From: Prostheceraeus crozeri
Lineage: Eukaryota; Platyhelminthes; Polycladida; Euryleptidae
Length of the DNA: 64,000 nt
NCBI GenBank assembly: GCA_907163375.1
Contig: CAJQUW010012972.1
Span: forward strand, 788,538 to 852,537
Reading direction: 5' to 3'
Part shown: one piece after another, positions 22,041 to 31,042 of the stretch
How the letters are laid out: each line of letters starts with the position of its first letter
Numbering within the stretch: the stretch's first letter is position 1
Notes under the pieces: model-generated
Seen by the model: only the letters and a program-made list of their open reading frames with translations
What the model was told of the DNA's origin: nothing
Databases searched by the model: none
Program-made: the position numbers and the translations under genes

Positions 22041-22214
22041 TTATTTTTTGTTCTTAACTTTTACAGATTGCGTTTTTGGTTTAACTTTATCAGGAACCAA
22101 ACCTGCATCAATCATTCTTTTTATTCTATGATTTTCTTTCATAATATTTCTTTCTTTTATTAACTCTTCTAATTGTTTAATTCTTTTAAAATTATCAGCT
22201 CTAATTTTATCCAT
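22041..22214 (-). CDS. 57-aa protein sharing its N-terminus with the 269-aa Polinton protein
   Basis: This short frame starts MDKIRADNFKRIKQLEELIK and continues ERNIMKENH. The 269-aa protein at 31043 starts with nearly the same ~30 residues (MDKVRADNFKRIKQLDELIK then QRNIMKENH). After that the two differ, and this one ends in a Lys-rich tail (KVKPKTQSVKVKNKK). The product would be a small basic, helical protein. It lies in the minus-strand virion-gene block between the fibre-like gene and the pVI-like gene. A partial gene duplication is the simplest origin; function unknown. Confidence 0.65.
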   Translation of the reverse strand: MDKIRADNFKRIKQLEELIKERNIMKENHRIKRMIDAGLVPDKVKPKTQSVKVKNKK

Positions 22215-22385
22215 TTTTAAAATTATATACTTTTATATTTTTAAATTTTTTTTAAAAATTATATTTATACTTTTATATTTTTAAAATTATATTTATATTT
22301 TTATTTTTTAAATTATATTTATATTTTTTATGATTCTTATTTTTTGTAGGTAAAAAATATTTAAGTTAATATTTACAATACTCGT

Positions 22386-23273
22386 TTAAGATTTACGTTT
22401 GTGAATTGACAACAACTTCGAGATAACTTTATTAATTGACTGTTGCACTTTATCTATTGCGTCAAGCAGCGTGTGATGTACTTTAATTTCTTTTCTATTA
22501 ACTTGCATTTTCTGCTGATTAATCTTCAATGCCGTTTTAAGAGCATTTAACTTAATTTTAAGAACATCTAATTGTCTTTTAACAGAATCTAACTGTTCTT
22601 TATTTTCTTTAGAGTTTTCTTGTAAATTTTTCTTTAATTCATTTTCTAAATTGATTTTAAGAGTTTTCATTTTATCAACTTTTTGATTAAGCGAGTTTAC
22701 TTCATTTATTATTCTATTCATCTTTTTCATTTGTTGAGTAATTTTAGAACTCAATTCATCAACACTTTTTTGGAATGTAGTTTGTAACTTATTTAAATTC
22801 TTAAAAATTTTTTTAGGTAGTTTTTCTATTTCATCTTCTAATTGTTCTTTCAATAGTTGTATCTGATGTTTATTTTTAATTACAGCAGATTTTAAATTTA
22901 AAGAAAGTAATATTAAAATTTTTGATTGTTCTGAAATCTTTTTAAAAAGTTTTGCTATATCTGCTTCTAGCTCTCTATCCTTTTTATCAAGTTTTAATAA
23001 TTTTTCGTTTAATGATTTGTCATTAAGTTTAAGCAACTTTAATTCGTTCATCAGTGGAACCATAACATCGTTTATATATTTTTCCTTTAAGTCATTGATT
23101 TGTGTATCAACATATTGTTTATTTGTTAACTCTGTATTTTGTTGCGGAAGAATAGAAAGATGCAATGGACCAGATAAAACGTCTCCAGTTTTCATGATAT
23201 AATTTTCTATCTCTATTTCTAATTCACGATTATTCGGGATATATGCACCTCCACCAACATTTGGTAACATCAT
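22386..23273 (-). CDS. Fibre-like coiled-coil protein
   Basis: The 295-aa product opens with a short Gly-containing head. It then has MKTGDVLSGPLHLSILP and TELTNKQYVDTQIND (residues ~27-63), a pattern familiar from phage and virus tail/fibre proteins (GxMSGPLxL ... LTNKxYVD). The remaining ~230 residues are almost all heptad-like Leu/Lys/Glu coiled coil. I infer a trimeric fibre or spike stalk on the particle; the receptor-binding end is not recognisable. Its start lies 44 bp from the divergent zinc-finger gene, so a shared bidirectional promoter is likely. Confidence 0.65.
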   Translation of the reverse strand: MMLPNVGGGAYIPNNRELEIEIENYIMKTGDVLSGPLHLSILPQQNTELTNKQYVDTQINDLKEKYINDVMVPLMNELKLLKLNDKSLNEKLLKLDKKDRELEADIAKLFKKISEQSKILILLSLNLKSAVIKNKHQIQLLKEQLEDEIEKLPKKIFKNLNKLQTTFQKSVDELSSKITQQMKKMNRIINEVNSLNQKVDKMKTLKINLENELKKNLQENSKENKEQLDSVKRQLDVLKIKLNALKTALKINQQKMQVNRKEIKVHHTLLDAIDKVQQSINKVISKLLSIHKRKS

Positions 23274-23317
23274 TTTTTAACAATAAAAAAGGAAATTTTT
23301 TTCTAATAAAAATAAAA

Positions 23318-24262
23318 ATGGAAATGACTCAAATTTGTCAAGTTTGTGGAGTAGATTTTTTAAACCCAACTATGTTGTTTACTCATATGAAAAATACATC
23401 ATGTGGGAAAATTAATCGAAGTAACTTTTATAATAATCAATCTAACAATAATCAACCTAATAATAATCAACTGGAACAACCATTGCAAAAATTAAAACAT
23501 TTATTTATTTCAGATCAGGGGCAAAATCTTTATACCGCTAGAAAAAATACACCTAGAAAAAATACACCTAGGCAAAATAATAATAATCCTTTTACTCAAA
23601 ATAATCATTTAGATACAAAAAATAATCCTTTTACTCAAAATAATCATGTAAATCCAAATAATCCCCTTACTCAAAATAATCATGTAAATCCAAATAATCA
23701 TGTAAATCCAAATAATCCCCTTACTCAAAATAATCATGTAAATCCAAATAATAAATCTGTGAAAGGGGATACGAAAAAATGTTCTGGTTGTAATAAAAAT
23801 ATAACGTCCAAAAATTTTGCACGTCATTTAAAAATATGTGAACAAACAGAAGAGGTTAAAAAAGAAAAAAAAGATAAAATGAAAGATCAGTTATGTCGTA
23901 ATTGTAATAAATATTTTACAATTCAAGGAATTACTAATCATTATAATTCTTGTATAAGTTCTACAAGACAATGTACAAGTTGTCAAAATACTAAACCTAA
24001 GACAGAGTTTTATGATAGTAAATATAAGTGTAAGGATTGTTTAAAGGAAAAAGTAAAATGTAGAGGTTGTCAAAAAATTATATTAAAGAAAAATTTTCCA
24101 AGACATGTAACACTATGTCCAAAACTTAATGAAGATTTAAATCAAAATATTCCAAATCAAAATATTCCAAATCAAAATATTCCAAATCAAAATATTCCAA
24201 ATCAAAATATTCCTAATCAAAATATTCCAAATCTTCATCAACGTATAAATACTTTTTATTAG
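23318..24262 (+). CDS. Zinc-finger protein with Asn-rich repeats
   Basis: I place the start at 23318 (MEMTQICQVCGVDF), giving 314 aa; a longer frame upstream lacks coding character and overlaps the divergent gene start. An N-terminal C2H2-like finger (CQVCGVDF...HMKNTSC) is followed by Asn/Pro-rich repeats of about 12 residues (NPNNPLTQNNHV). Several CxxC/HxxxC knuckles follow (CSGCNKNITSKNFARHLKIC; CRNCNKYFTIQGITNHYNSC; CKDC...CRGC). The end has six tandem NQNIP pentapeptides. It probably binds nucleic acid. I know no standard Polinton gene of this type, so it is an accessory gene. Confidence 0.65.
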   Translation: MEMTQICQVCGVDFLNPTMLFTHMKNTSCGKINRSNFYNNQSNNNQPNNNQLEQPLQKLKHLFISDQGQNLYTARKNTPRKNTPRQNNNNPFTQNNHLDTKNNPFTQNNHVNPNNPLTQNNHVNPNNHVNPNNPLTQNNHVNPNNKSVKGDTKKCSGCNKNITSKNFARHLKICEQTEEVKKEKKDKMKDQLCRNCNKYFTIQGITNHYNSCISSTRQCTSCQNTKPKTEFYDSKYKCKDCLKEKVKCRGCQKIILKKNFPRHVTLCPKLNEDLNQNIPNQNIPNQNIPNQNIPNQNIPNQNIPNLHQRINTFY

Positions 24263-24595
24263 TATTTCTATTAAAATAGTCTTATATATTAAAATAGTTG
24301 TATTTCTACTAAAATAATCTTATATATATTAAAATAGTTGTATTTCTACTAAAATAATCTTATATATAGTAAAATATTATTTTTTTATAAAGAATAAAAT
24401 ATTATTTTATTAAAATATTCTTAAGCATTCCGGAAGAGAGGAGAGGTATAAAAATACTTCTTTTGAGTATAGGAACAAAAATTCCGACACATTCCGGAGG
24501 TTCTACAGAGGTTAAAAACACTCATTAGAGTGTAAGAATGCTAGTCCGGAATCAACAAATAATAACTCCTAAATTTTTTATTTAAAAAATAATAA
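24263..24595. promoter_or_regulatory. Spacer with TCCGGA words and two short hairpins
   Basis: An AT-rich tandem repeat (24263-24395) precedes a GC-richer block (24426-24555). That block has three TCCGGA/GTCCGGAA words, a TATA-like GGTATAAAAATA (24446-24457) and two paired hairpin-like words (ATACT...AGTAT near 24456-24472; ACACTC-ATTA-GAGTGT near 24518-24533). The block has the form A-hairpin-TCCGGA, repeated twice. It sits just upstream of the membrane ATPase gene and is a candidate promoter or control region; that is inferred from position. Confidence 0.45.
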
Positions 24596-26182
24596 ATGAA
24601 TAAAAGCGAAAATTTGGAAGATTTATATTCACCGGTTATAATTAAAAGTAATAAAAGTGATAAAAGTAATAAAAGTAATCTAAGTCGTCATAAATCTCTT
24701 AATGCAATAAATGAAATGATAAATAATTATATGAATAACACTGAGTTTCAAGATACACTAACCCCTCAAGAACCGTATCTAAAAGATATTAATAATATTG
24801 TAGATAATATTGTAGATAATCCTATATATAATACTAGATATAATAATAATAATATATATAATAATATAGATAAAAATATAGATAAAAATACATATAATAA
24901 TATAGATAAAAAAATATATAATAAAAGATATTTAGAAACACTACCCCCTAATTCATCTCTTAATAAAAAAATACCACAATCAGATCTTACACGTCTTTGG
25001 AATTTTTTAAAATTTCATTGTATAAAAATATTGTTAGCATGTATTTTAATATTTTTTATTTATCATCTTGTTATATGTATTGGAAATCAATGGGGTTACT
25101 TTCTAACAGAGGAACAAAAGAGAATAATTTTTTATAACCAAGAAAAAAAAACTTTTAAAGGATGGAAGACTGAGGAGGATAAGATTAAGGATAAAACTAA
25201 TAATAAACAAGGTAAAATGCATCAAGAAAATTTACATTTCATTGTTTACGGTAAAACTGGAAGTGGTAAGACTACGTTTATTAAAAAATATATAAACGAA
25301 CATTATAAGGATGAAACAAAAGTACATATTTTTTGTATGCATACTTCTGAATGGCCAACTTTTACAAACGTCTATAATGATAAACAATTAGATGAGTTAC
25401 AAGATATGGAAAGTTTTGCTGGTACACCTGAAAATAAATCTTTATTAATTTTAGATGATGTTGCAAGTTTATCAAAACAAAAAAATATGTCAGAAATATT
25501 TACAAAAGGAAGACATCAAAATATTGAAATAGTTGTATTAGCTCATAAAGCTTGTGATGTAGATAATAAGATTAGAGAAAACATTCAAACATTTTTTACA
25601 ACTACACAAAATAATGCAGCATTCTTTAATGATATTAATAAAAATTATAAAATGAATATGCCTTTATCATATTATACACAACATAAATATGGAATAATAC
25701 GTGTTGACACCATAAGTGGACATATGCAAGTATATGATAAAGATTTAAATATATTAGTAGATACCGAACATGAAATCTATAATAACTCTCAAGATTTTGA
25801 TATTAGAATGTATGCAAATACAAAACATTTATCAAATCAAGTTATAGAACAAATAATTATCTTTTTAGAATCCGAAGCAAAAGTACCACTAAAAATTATT
25901 CCTGATACATTTTATTTTTATTTTGATCATTATTTAAATGCAAAATTTGGTATACCAATACCAAAAAGATTACAAGATAATGAAACATTAAACTATTTAA
26001 AAATTGCAATAAATGATGTTAGAAACGCTTTAAGAAAAGCAACACCAATAATATCTGATGTTAAATCTACATTTTCTGATGCCAAATCTACATTTGTTGA
26101 AGCCAAAAAAACTTTTAATGATATAAAACCATTAATAAATGGTGTTAGTGAAATACTTAATAATCAAACAAATTTATCATAA
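24596..26182 (+). CDS. Membrane-anchored P-loop ATPase (second ATPase)
   Basis: The 528-aa product has a low-complexity Asn/Lys/Tyr-rich N-terminus (to ~residue 125) and one strongly hydrophobic segment (residues ~138-163, IKILLACILIFFIYHLVIC). A P-loop NTPase domain follows, with Walker A YGKTGSGKTTF (~218-228) and Walker B LLILDDVASL (~283-292). The FTKGRHQNIEIVVLAHK stretch matches the equivalent GRHNNCSVFYLTQ region of the packaging ATPase encoded at 32863. I therefore read it as a diverged paralogue of the FtsK/HerA-type packaging ATPase that gained a membrane anchor. The last ~60 residues are amphipathic repeats (DVKSTFSDAKSTFVEAKKTF). Role unknown. Confidence 0.7.
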   Translation: MNKSENLEDLYSPVIIKSNKSDKSNKSNLSRHKSLNAINEMINNYMNNTEFQDTLTPQEPYLKDINNIVDNIVDNPIYNTRYNNNNIYNNIDKNIDKNTYNNIDKKIYNKRYLETLPPNSSLNKKIPQSDLTRLWNFLKFHCIKILLACILIFFIYHLVICIGNQWGYFLTEEQKRIIFYNQEKKTFKGWKTEEDKIKDKTNNKQGKMHQENLHFIVYGKTGSGKTTFIKKYINEHYKDETKVHIFCMHTSEWPTFTNVYNDKQLDELQDMESFAGTPENKSLLILDDVASLSKQKNMSEIFTKGRHQNIEIVVLAHKACDVDNKIRENIQTFFTTTQNNAAFFNDINKNYKMNMPLSYYTQHKYGIIRVDTISGHMQVYDKDLNILVDTEHEIYNNSQDFDIRMYANTKHLSNQVIEQIIIFLESEAKVPLKIIPDTFYFYFDHYLNAKFGIPIPKRLQDNETLNYLKIAINDVRNALRKATPIISDVKSTFSDAKSTFVEAKKTFNDIKPLINGVSEILNNQTNLS

Positions 26183-26413
26183 TTAAACAAATTTATCATA
26201 ATTAAACAAATTTATCATAATTAAACAAATTTATCATAATCGAACCGAAGGTTCTAGGGCTTCGCCCGATTGCAGATATATATATATATTTATAATATTT
26301 TCCATTATATATATTTATAATATTTTCCATTATATATATTTTCCATTATATATATATTTTAGATTTTTTTTTAAAAAAACTAAAACACAAATTTTTTCTT
26401 TAAAAAATAAAAA
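26163..26413. repeat. Polinton spacer: 19-bp tandem repeats and paired GC hairpin
   Basis: About four copies of AACAAATTTATCATAATTA end the ATPase gene and run past its stop. Then comes a GGTTC/GGGC paired palindrome (26242-26267) identical to the copies in the inverted ends. AT repeats (ATATATTTATAATATTTTCC) fill the rest up to the polymerase gene. Confidence 0.75.
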
Positions 26414-29400
26414 ATGAAAAAATTTTATTGTGTCTTATGTGAAAAAAAATTACAAACAAAAAGAAGTTATCAATCTCATCTACAAAGTAAAATGCATTTA
26501 CAAAATGTAGAACGAGTTGATGAAGGAAGTATATTAAAATTAAATAGTTATAAAAACTATTTAGAAACATTACCTACTGATATAAAAGTTAAAAAAATAT
26601 TTGATGATTATTCACATTCGGAATATAAAAAAGTTTTTAATAGTGAAGATGAACATGTATCAGATGGAAGATATTTATTTAGCGATACTGATGAATTTAA
26701 CGAAATAGATGAATTTGATGAAGCCGTAACAGATATAAAATATTTATTTAATGAATCGGTTGAATATAATGAAACCGATAAAACTTTTTCTGATATTCTA
26801 ACCAACTTTTCTAATATATTTAAGAAATCTTTCAAATGTTATATGAATGTAGAAGTACTTTATACAAAAAATGGATCTGATGGAATTCCTAAAGAAATAA
26901 TACAAGGACATTTTACAAAGTCACAAGAAATTCATAATGTAAATAATATACAACCCATATTTCAATCGATGATACTTAAATTAGAAAATTGTATAATTGA
27001 AGCCCAGTTACGTGAATCTGGTTGGAGATTTGTTAAAATACTATCTAAGAAAATAGTAATTGATAAATATAAAAATAATACTGGTGGTAGTTATGTTCCT
27101 TTACCTTTCAGTTCACCTCAATTAATCAACATAAAAAATGAAGATGATTATTGTTTTCTGTGGAGTATTATAGCACATTTACATCCTGCAAAATATCATA
27201 AAGAAAGACTAAGTCATTATAATAAAGAAGAATATATAAAGGAATTTGATCTTTCGGATGGTTTACATGAATTTCCATATGATTATAATAGGTTAATAAA
27301 GTTTCATAAAAAGAATAAAAATTTAATTGAAGTAAATGTTTTTGAATTAAATGTGAATTATGTTTCTATTGGTAAAATTACTCCACTTTACTCAGATTCA
27401 AAAAAATTTTATTTGAATAATAAAAATTTATGCCAATCAGAAATAGTATATAATGATAGAGGAAATTACATGCATCATAATATTTTTTACCAAGGAAATA
27501 TAATATGTACTGAAAAATTTGAACTTGTTAAAACACTATCACCAATAATGATTAATCATAATAATTATAAAGGACGTACTGATGATTATAATTACAAATA
27601 TTCATCTTTATCTTCAGAATATCAACAAAAATTAGAAAATTTAAATAAAAGTTTACAAAAATGTAAAATAGATTATCAACAACAAACAAAAATGTTACTA
27701 CAAGAATATCACCATAAATATCAAAATAAGATAGAAACAATTCAAAAATTAAATGAAGAAAATAATAAAAAATTAAATAATAAAGAATTAAATAATGAAG
27801 AAAATAAAGAATTAAATGAATGTTTAAAAAAATGTCTACAACAATATAAAGAACAATATGATAAAGAATATATTTATCAGCTACAAATATTAAATCAAAA
27901 TTATTATCAAAATACATTTAATATTACAAAAGAAATTGATGAAACACATGAAATATATAAAGATGAATTTGAAAAACTAGAACAGTCAAAACAACCAGCA
28001 CAAGCGAATATATTATATTATCAGGGTCATTTTATATTGTGTAAAGATGTTTCTATATTTACAAAAACTTCAGATAATAAAAATTTTCCTTGTCTTCAAT
28101 GTATGACAAGTTTTAGAACTTTAGAAGAAATGAATAGACATTTGGAGAATTGTCAACAAAACGAAGCAGTTCAAAATACTTTTCCTAAAGATGATTATTT
28201 AGAATATAATAAATGGTATTTTAAAAATAAAGTACCCTTTACTATTTATTGTGATTTTGAAGCATATAATGTTAATATGACACAAAATCAAACGGAAAGT
28301 TCCAGGGCTTCACCTGATTCTGAAAATTATAATTCTGAAAATTATAATTTTGAAAAAAGTGCGCCTGAAAAAAGTGCACCTGGAAAAAGTTCAGCTGAAC
28401 AAAGTAAAGAAAAATATTTATTTGAACAAAAACCATTATGTTGGGGAATGTACATTCATTCAAATTATCCTGAATTATTTAAATCAGAATATTTACAATA
28501 CTATGGTGAAGATAGTTCAGAAATGTTTACAAAGAAAGTAGAAGAATTACAAGAACGTTTTTCGCAATTGCTTGAAACAAATAAACCAATGATACCATTA
28601 ACGGATGAAAAAAGAAAAGAATTTGATGATGAAATAAATTGTTATTACTGTGGAAAAGGTTTTACAAATAAATATAAAACTGGCAAAGGTAGATATCTTG
28701 ATAAGGTAAAAGATCATGATCATCTAAATGGATTATATAGAGGTGCAGCACATAATTCTTGTAATCTTAATGCTAATAAATTTAAATATAACTTTGTTCC
28801 TTTATATTTCTACAATGGTTCTAAATATGATTTCCATCTAGTAATGAAAGATTTATTTTCATCTGAAAAATTACAACAACAAAAAATAAATGTACTATGT
28901 AAAACAGAAGAAGAATATTTTTCAATGCAATTAGGTTGTATTAGAATTTTAGATGCATTTAGATTTTTTACTCCTTATTCATTAGATGTTATGGGAAAAA
29001 CTTTGAAATCTGAACAATGTAAAATATTAAATAAATATAATTTAAAACCTTTAAAAGGAATATTTCCGTATGAGTACATAGCCTGCGGCTCACAGTCGAA
29101 GACTGATATAACTGGAGATTTTAATTCTGTGAATAAAATTATGGAAGAAGAACAACTTCCTCCAATAAATAAATTTAAATCAACATTAAAACAATCACAA
29201 TTATCTGACGAAGACTATGCAGAAGCTGAAAAAAATTGGAGAGAGTTAAATTGTAAAACAATGTATGATTATACAATGAAATATCTACAGATAGATGTAT
29301 TAATACTAGCTGATCTTTTCGAAAACTTTCGTGATATGTGTTTAGAATATTACGGAATAGATCCATGTTATTGTTATTCTACACCAGGTTTAACATGGTT

Positions 29401-30904
29401 AGCAGGATTAAAACATACAAATGTTAAACTTAAACATTATAAAGAAAATACATATGATAAATTATTATTTTTTGAATCTGGAATTAGAGGTGGTGTTTCA
29501 TCAGTTTTAGGTAATAGATATGTTAAATGTTATAATAAGAAAGTAAATCCACAAGAATATGGAATAATGAAACCTTTATCTCCAGAAGAAAGCGATCAGT
29601 TTATAAAATTGTTTAATCAAAATATAGAAGGACTTATATCAAATGAAGATAGTCAAGCAGCAGTTGATGAAATCATGAGAGAAAACTATTTATTATATTA
29701 TGATTTTAATAGCTTATATTCTTCTTGCATGATACAAGAATTACCAACAGGTGAAATGACATGGTGTAATAATCTAGATTATCAAAGAACATATGATGGT
29801 GAAAATAATTTTGGTTATGTATATGAAGTTGATTTAGTATACCCTGATTATATAAAAGAAGCAACAAAATATTATCCTTTCTGTCCAGAAAACAAAATTC
29901 CCAATATAGAAGATTTTTCAGATTATCAAAAATCTATAATTCCGAAAAAATACAGACCAACAAAAAAACTTATGTTAACACAAGGTAATAAAGGAAAGTA
30001 TGTTGTTGAAGGAAGAATGCTAGATTGGTATTTAGATCATGGTATGATTCTCACCAAAATACATCGAAAACTAGAGTATAGAAAATCTAAATGGTTAAAA
30101 AATTATATAGAGTTCAATATTGAAAAACGTAAAATAGCTAAAAGAAATAAAGATGATTTTGGAAACGTTTTCTTCAAATTAATGAATAATGCATTTTATG
30201 GTAAGACTTTAGAAAATGTGCGTAATAGACAAAATATTGAAATAGTTTATGATAGAGATAGATTTCAAAATTTAACAAGGAAACCTACATATAAAAGAAC
30301 TACTAGATTCAGTGATGAACTTTGTGCTGTTCATCTAAGAAGAAGCATTGTAAAACATGATAAGTTTAATTTCATTGGTTTCACTATATTAGAATTAGCT
30401 AAACTATTTATGTATAGTTTTATATATGATTATTTAGCACCTACTTATGGCAAAAACTATAAATTACACTTTACAGATACCGATTCTATTTTCTTAGAAT
30501 TAACAGTACCATATGGTTCTTCACTTGATAAAGAAATTAATAAAATAAAAGATATTATTCATCCTTCTGATTTATGTAAAGTAAAAGATGAATTAGAAGG
30601 AAATGAAGATTTCATAACAGAAGCTATATTTTTAAAATCTAAATGTTACTGTTATGATACAACTAATAATATTAAAACACATAAAACATTAAAAGGAATT
30701 TCAAAGGCATCAGTGGCTAATCAAATAACATTTCAAGATTATAAAAATGCATTATTTAATAATGAAATAAAAACAGCATATAATTATAGACTTAATTCAA
30801 AGAAACATAAAATGTATTTAAAAGAAGAACATAAATTAGCATTAGATCCATTTGATGATAAAAGAAAAATTTTACCTGATGGAATAACTACTTTACCTTT
30901 TTAA
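26414..30904 (+). CDS. POLB: Protein-primed DNA polymerase B
   Basis: At 1496 aa this is the largest Polinton gene. It copies the element using a terminal-protein primer in known relatives. The N-terminus has a C2H2 finger (FYCVLCEKKLQTKRSYQSHL). Residues ~225-320 hold the NEDDYCFLWSIIAHLHP block usual in Polinton polymerases. A coiled-coil Asn/Gln/Lys-rich stretch and another C2H2-like finger (CLQCMTSFRTLEEMNRHLENC) follow. Proofreading motifs: YCDFEAY (~612-618), YNGSKYDFHL and YLQIDVLILADLF. Polymerase motifs: YYDFNSLYSS (~1094), FYGKTLENV (~1258) and HFTDTDSIF (~1351). A zinc-knuckle/HNH-like CYYCGKGF...DHDHLNG...NSCN lies between exonuclease motifs. Palindrome-encoded inserts are seen at residues 629-634 (SSRASP) and ~889-897 (ACGSQSKTD). 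All polymerase signatures are present. Confidence 0.95.
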   Translation: MKKFYCVLCEKKLQTKRSYQSHLQSKMHLQNVERVDEGSILKLNSYKNYLETLPTDIKVKKIFDDYSHSEYKKVFNSEDEHVSDGRYLFSDTDEFNEIDEFDEAVTDIKYLFNESVEYNETDKTFSDILTNFSNIFKKSFKCYMNVEVLYTKNGSDGIPKEIIQGHFTKSQEIHNVNNIQPIFQSMILKLENCIIEAQLRESGWRFVKILSKKIVIDKYKNNTGGSYVPLPFSSPQLINIKNEDDYCFLWSIIAHLHPAKYHKERLSHYNKEEYIKEFDLSDGLHEFPYDYNRLIKFHKKNKNLIEVNVFELNVNYVSIGKITPLYSDSKKFYLNNKNLCQSEIVYNDRGNYMHHNIFYQGNIICTEKFELVKTLSPIMINHNNYKGRTDDYNYKYSSLSSEYQQKLENLNKSLQKCKIDYQQQTKMLLQEYHHKYQNKIETIQKLNEENNKKLNNKELNNEENKELNECLKKCLQQYKEQYDKEYIYQLQILNQNYYQNTFNITKEIDETHEIYKDEFEKLEQSKQPAQANILYYQGHFILCKDVSIFTKTSDNKNFPCLQCMTSFRTLEEMNRHLENCQQNEAVQNTFPKDDYLEYNKWYFKNKVPFTIYCDFEAYNVNMTQNQTESSRASPDSENYNSENYNFEKSAPEKSAPGKSSAEQSKEKYLFEQKPLCWGMYIHSNYPELFKSEYLQYYGEDSSEMFTKKVEELQERFSQLLETNKPMIPLTDEKRKEFDDEINCYYCGKGFTNKYKTGKGRYLDKVKDHDHLNGLYRGAAHNSCNLNANKFKYNFVPLYFYNGSKYDFHLVMKDLFSSEKLQQQKINVLCKTEEEYFSMQLGCIRILDAFRFFTPYSLDVMGKTLKSEQCKILNKYNLKPLKGIFPYEYIACGSQSKTDITGDFNSVNKIMEEEQLPPINKFKSTLKQSQLSDEDYAEAEKNWRELNCKTMYDYTMKYLQIDVLILADLFENFRDMCLEYYGIDPCYCYSTPGLTWLAGLKHTNVKLKHYKENTYDKLLFFESGIRGGVSSVLGNRYVKCYNKKVNPQEYGIMKPLSPEESDQFIKLFNQNIEGLISNEDSQAAVDEIMRENYLLYYDFNSLYSSCMIQELPTGEMTWCNNLDYQRTYDGENNFGYVYEVDLVYPDYIKEATKYYPFCPENKIPNIEDFSDYQKSIIPKKYRPTKKLMLTQGNKGKYVVEGRMLDWYLDHGMILTKIHRKLEYRKSKWLKNYIEFNIEKRKIAKRNKDDFGNVFFKLMNNAFYGKTLENVRNRQNIEIVYDRDRFQNLTRKPTYKRTTRFSDELCAVHLRRSIVKHDKFNFIGFTILELAKLFMYSFIYDYLAPTYGKNYKLHFTDTDSIFLELTVPYGSSLDKEINKIKDIIHPSDLCKVKDELEGNEDFITEAIFLKSKCYCYDTTNNIKTHKTLKGISKASVANQITFQDYKNALFNNEIKTAYNYRLNSKKHKMYLKEEHKLALDPFDDKRKILPDGITTLPF
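29080..29105. repeat. Two adjacent 3-nt-loop palindromes in the polymerase gene
   Basis: AGCC-TGC-GGCT (29080-29090) and CAGTC-GAA-GACTG (29093-29105) stand out as GC-rich within AT-rich coding DNA. They encode ACGSQSKTD, between exonuclease and polymerase motifs. Confidence 0.8.
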
Positions 30905-31042
30905 TTTTCTAATTTCTATTTTCTAAATATAACAATATAACAATATAAAATATTATAAAATAATATAACATAAAATAATATAACATAAAATAATAATATA
31001 AAATAATAATATAAAATAATAATATAAAATTAACATATAAAA

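Noticed and set aside
27552-27917. 121-codon minus-strand frame in the polymerase gene
   Set aside because: Tyr/Ile/Leu-rich translation of the antisense of an AT-rich coding region; a shadow frame.
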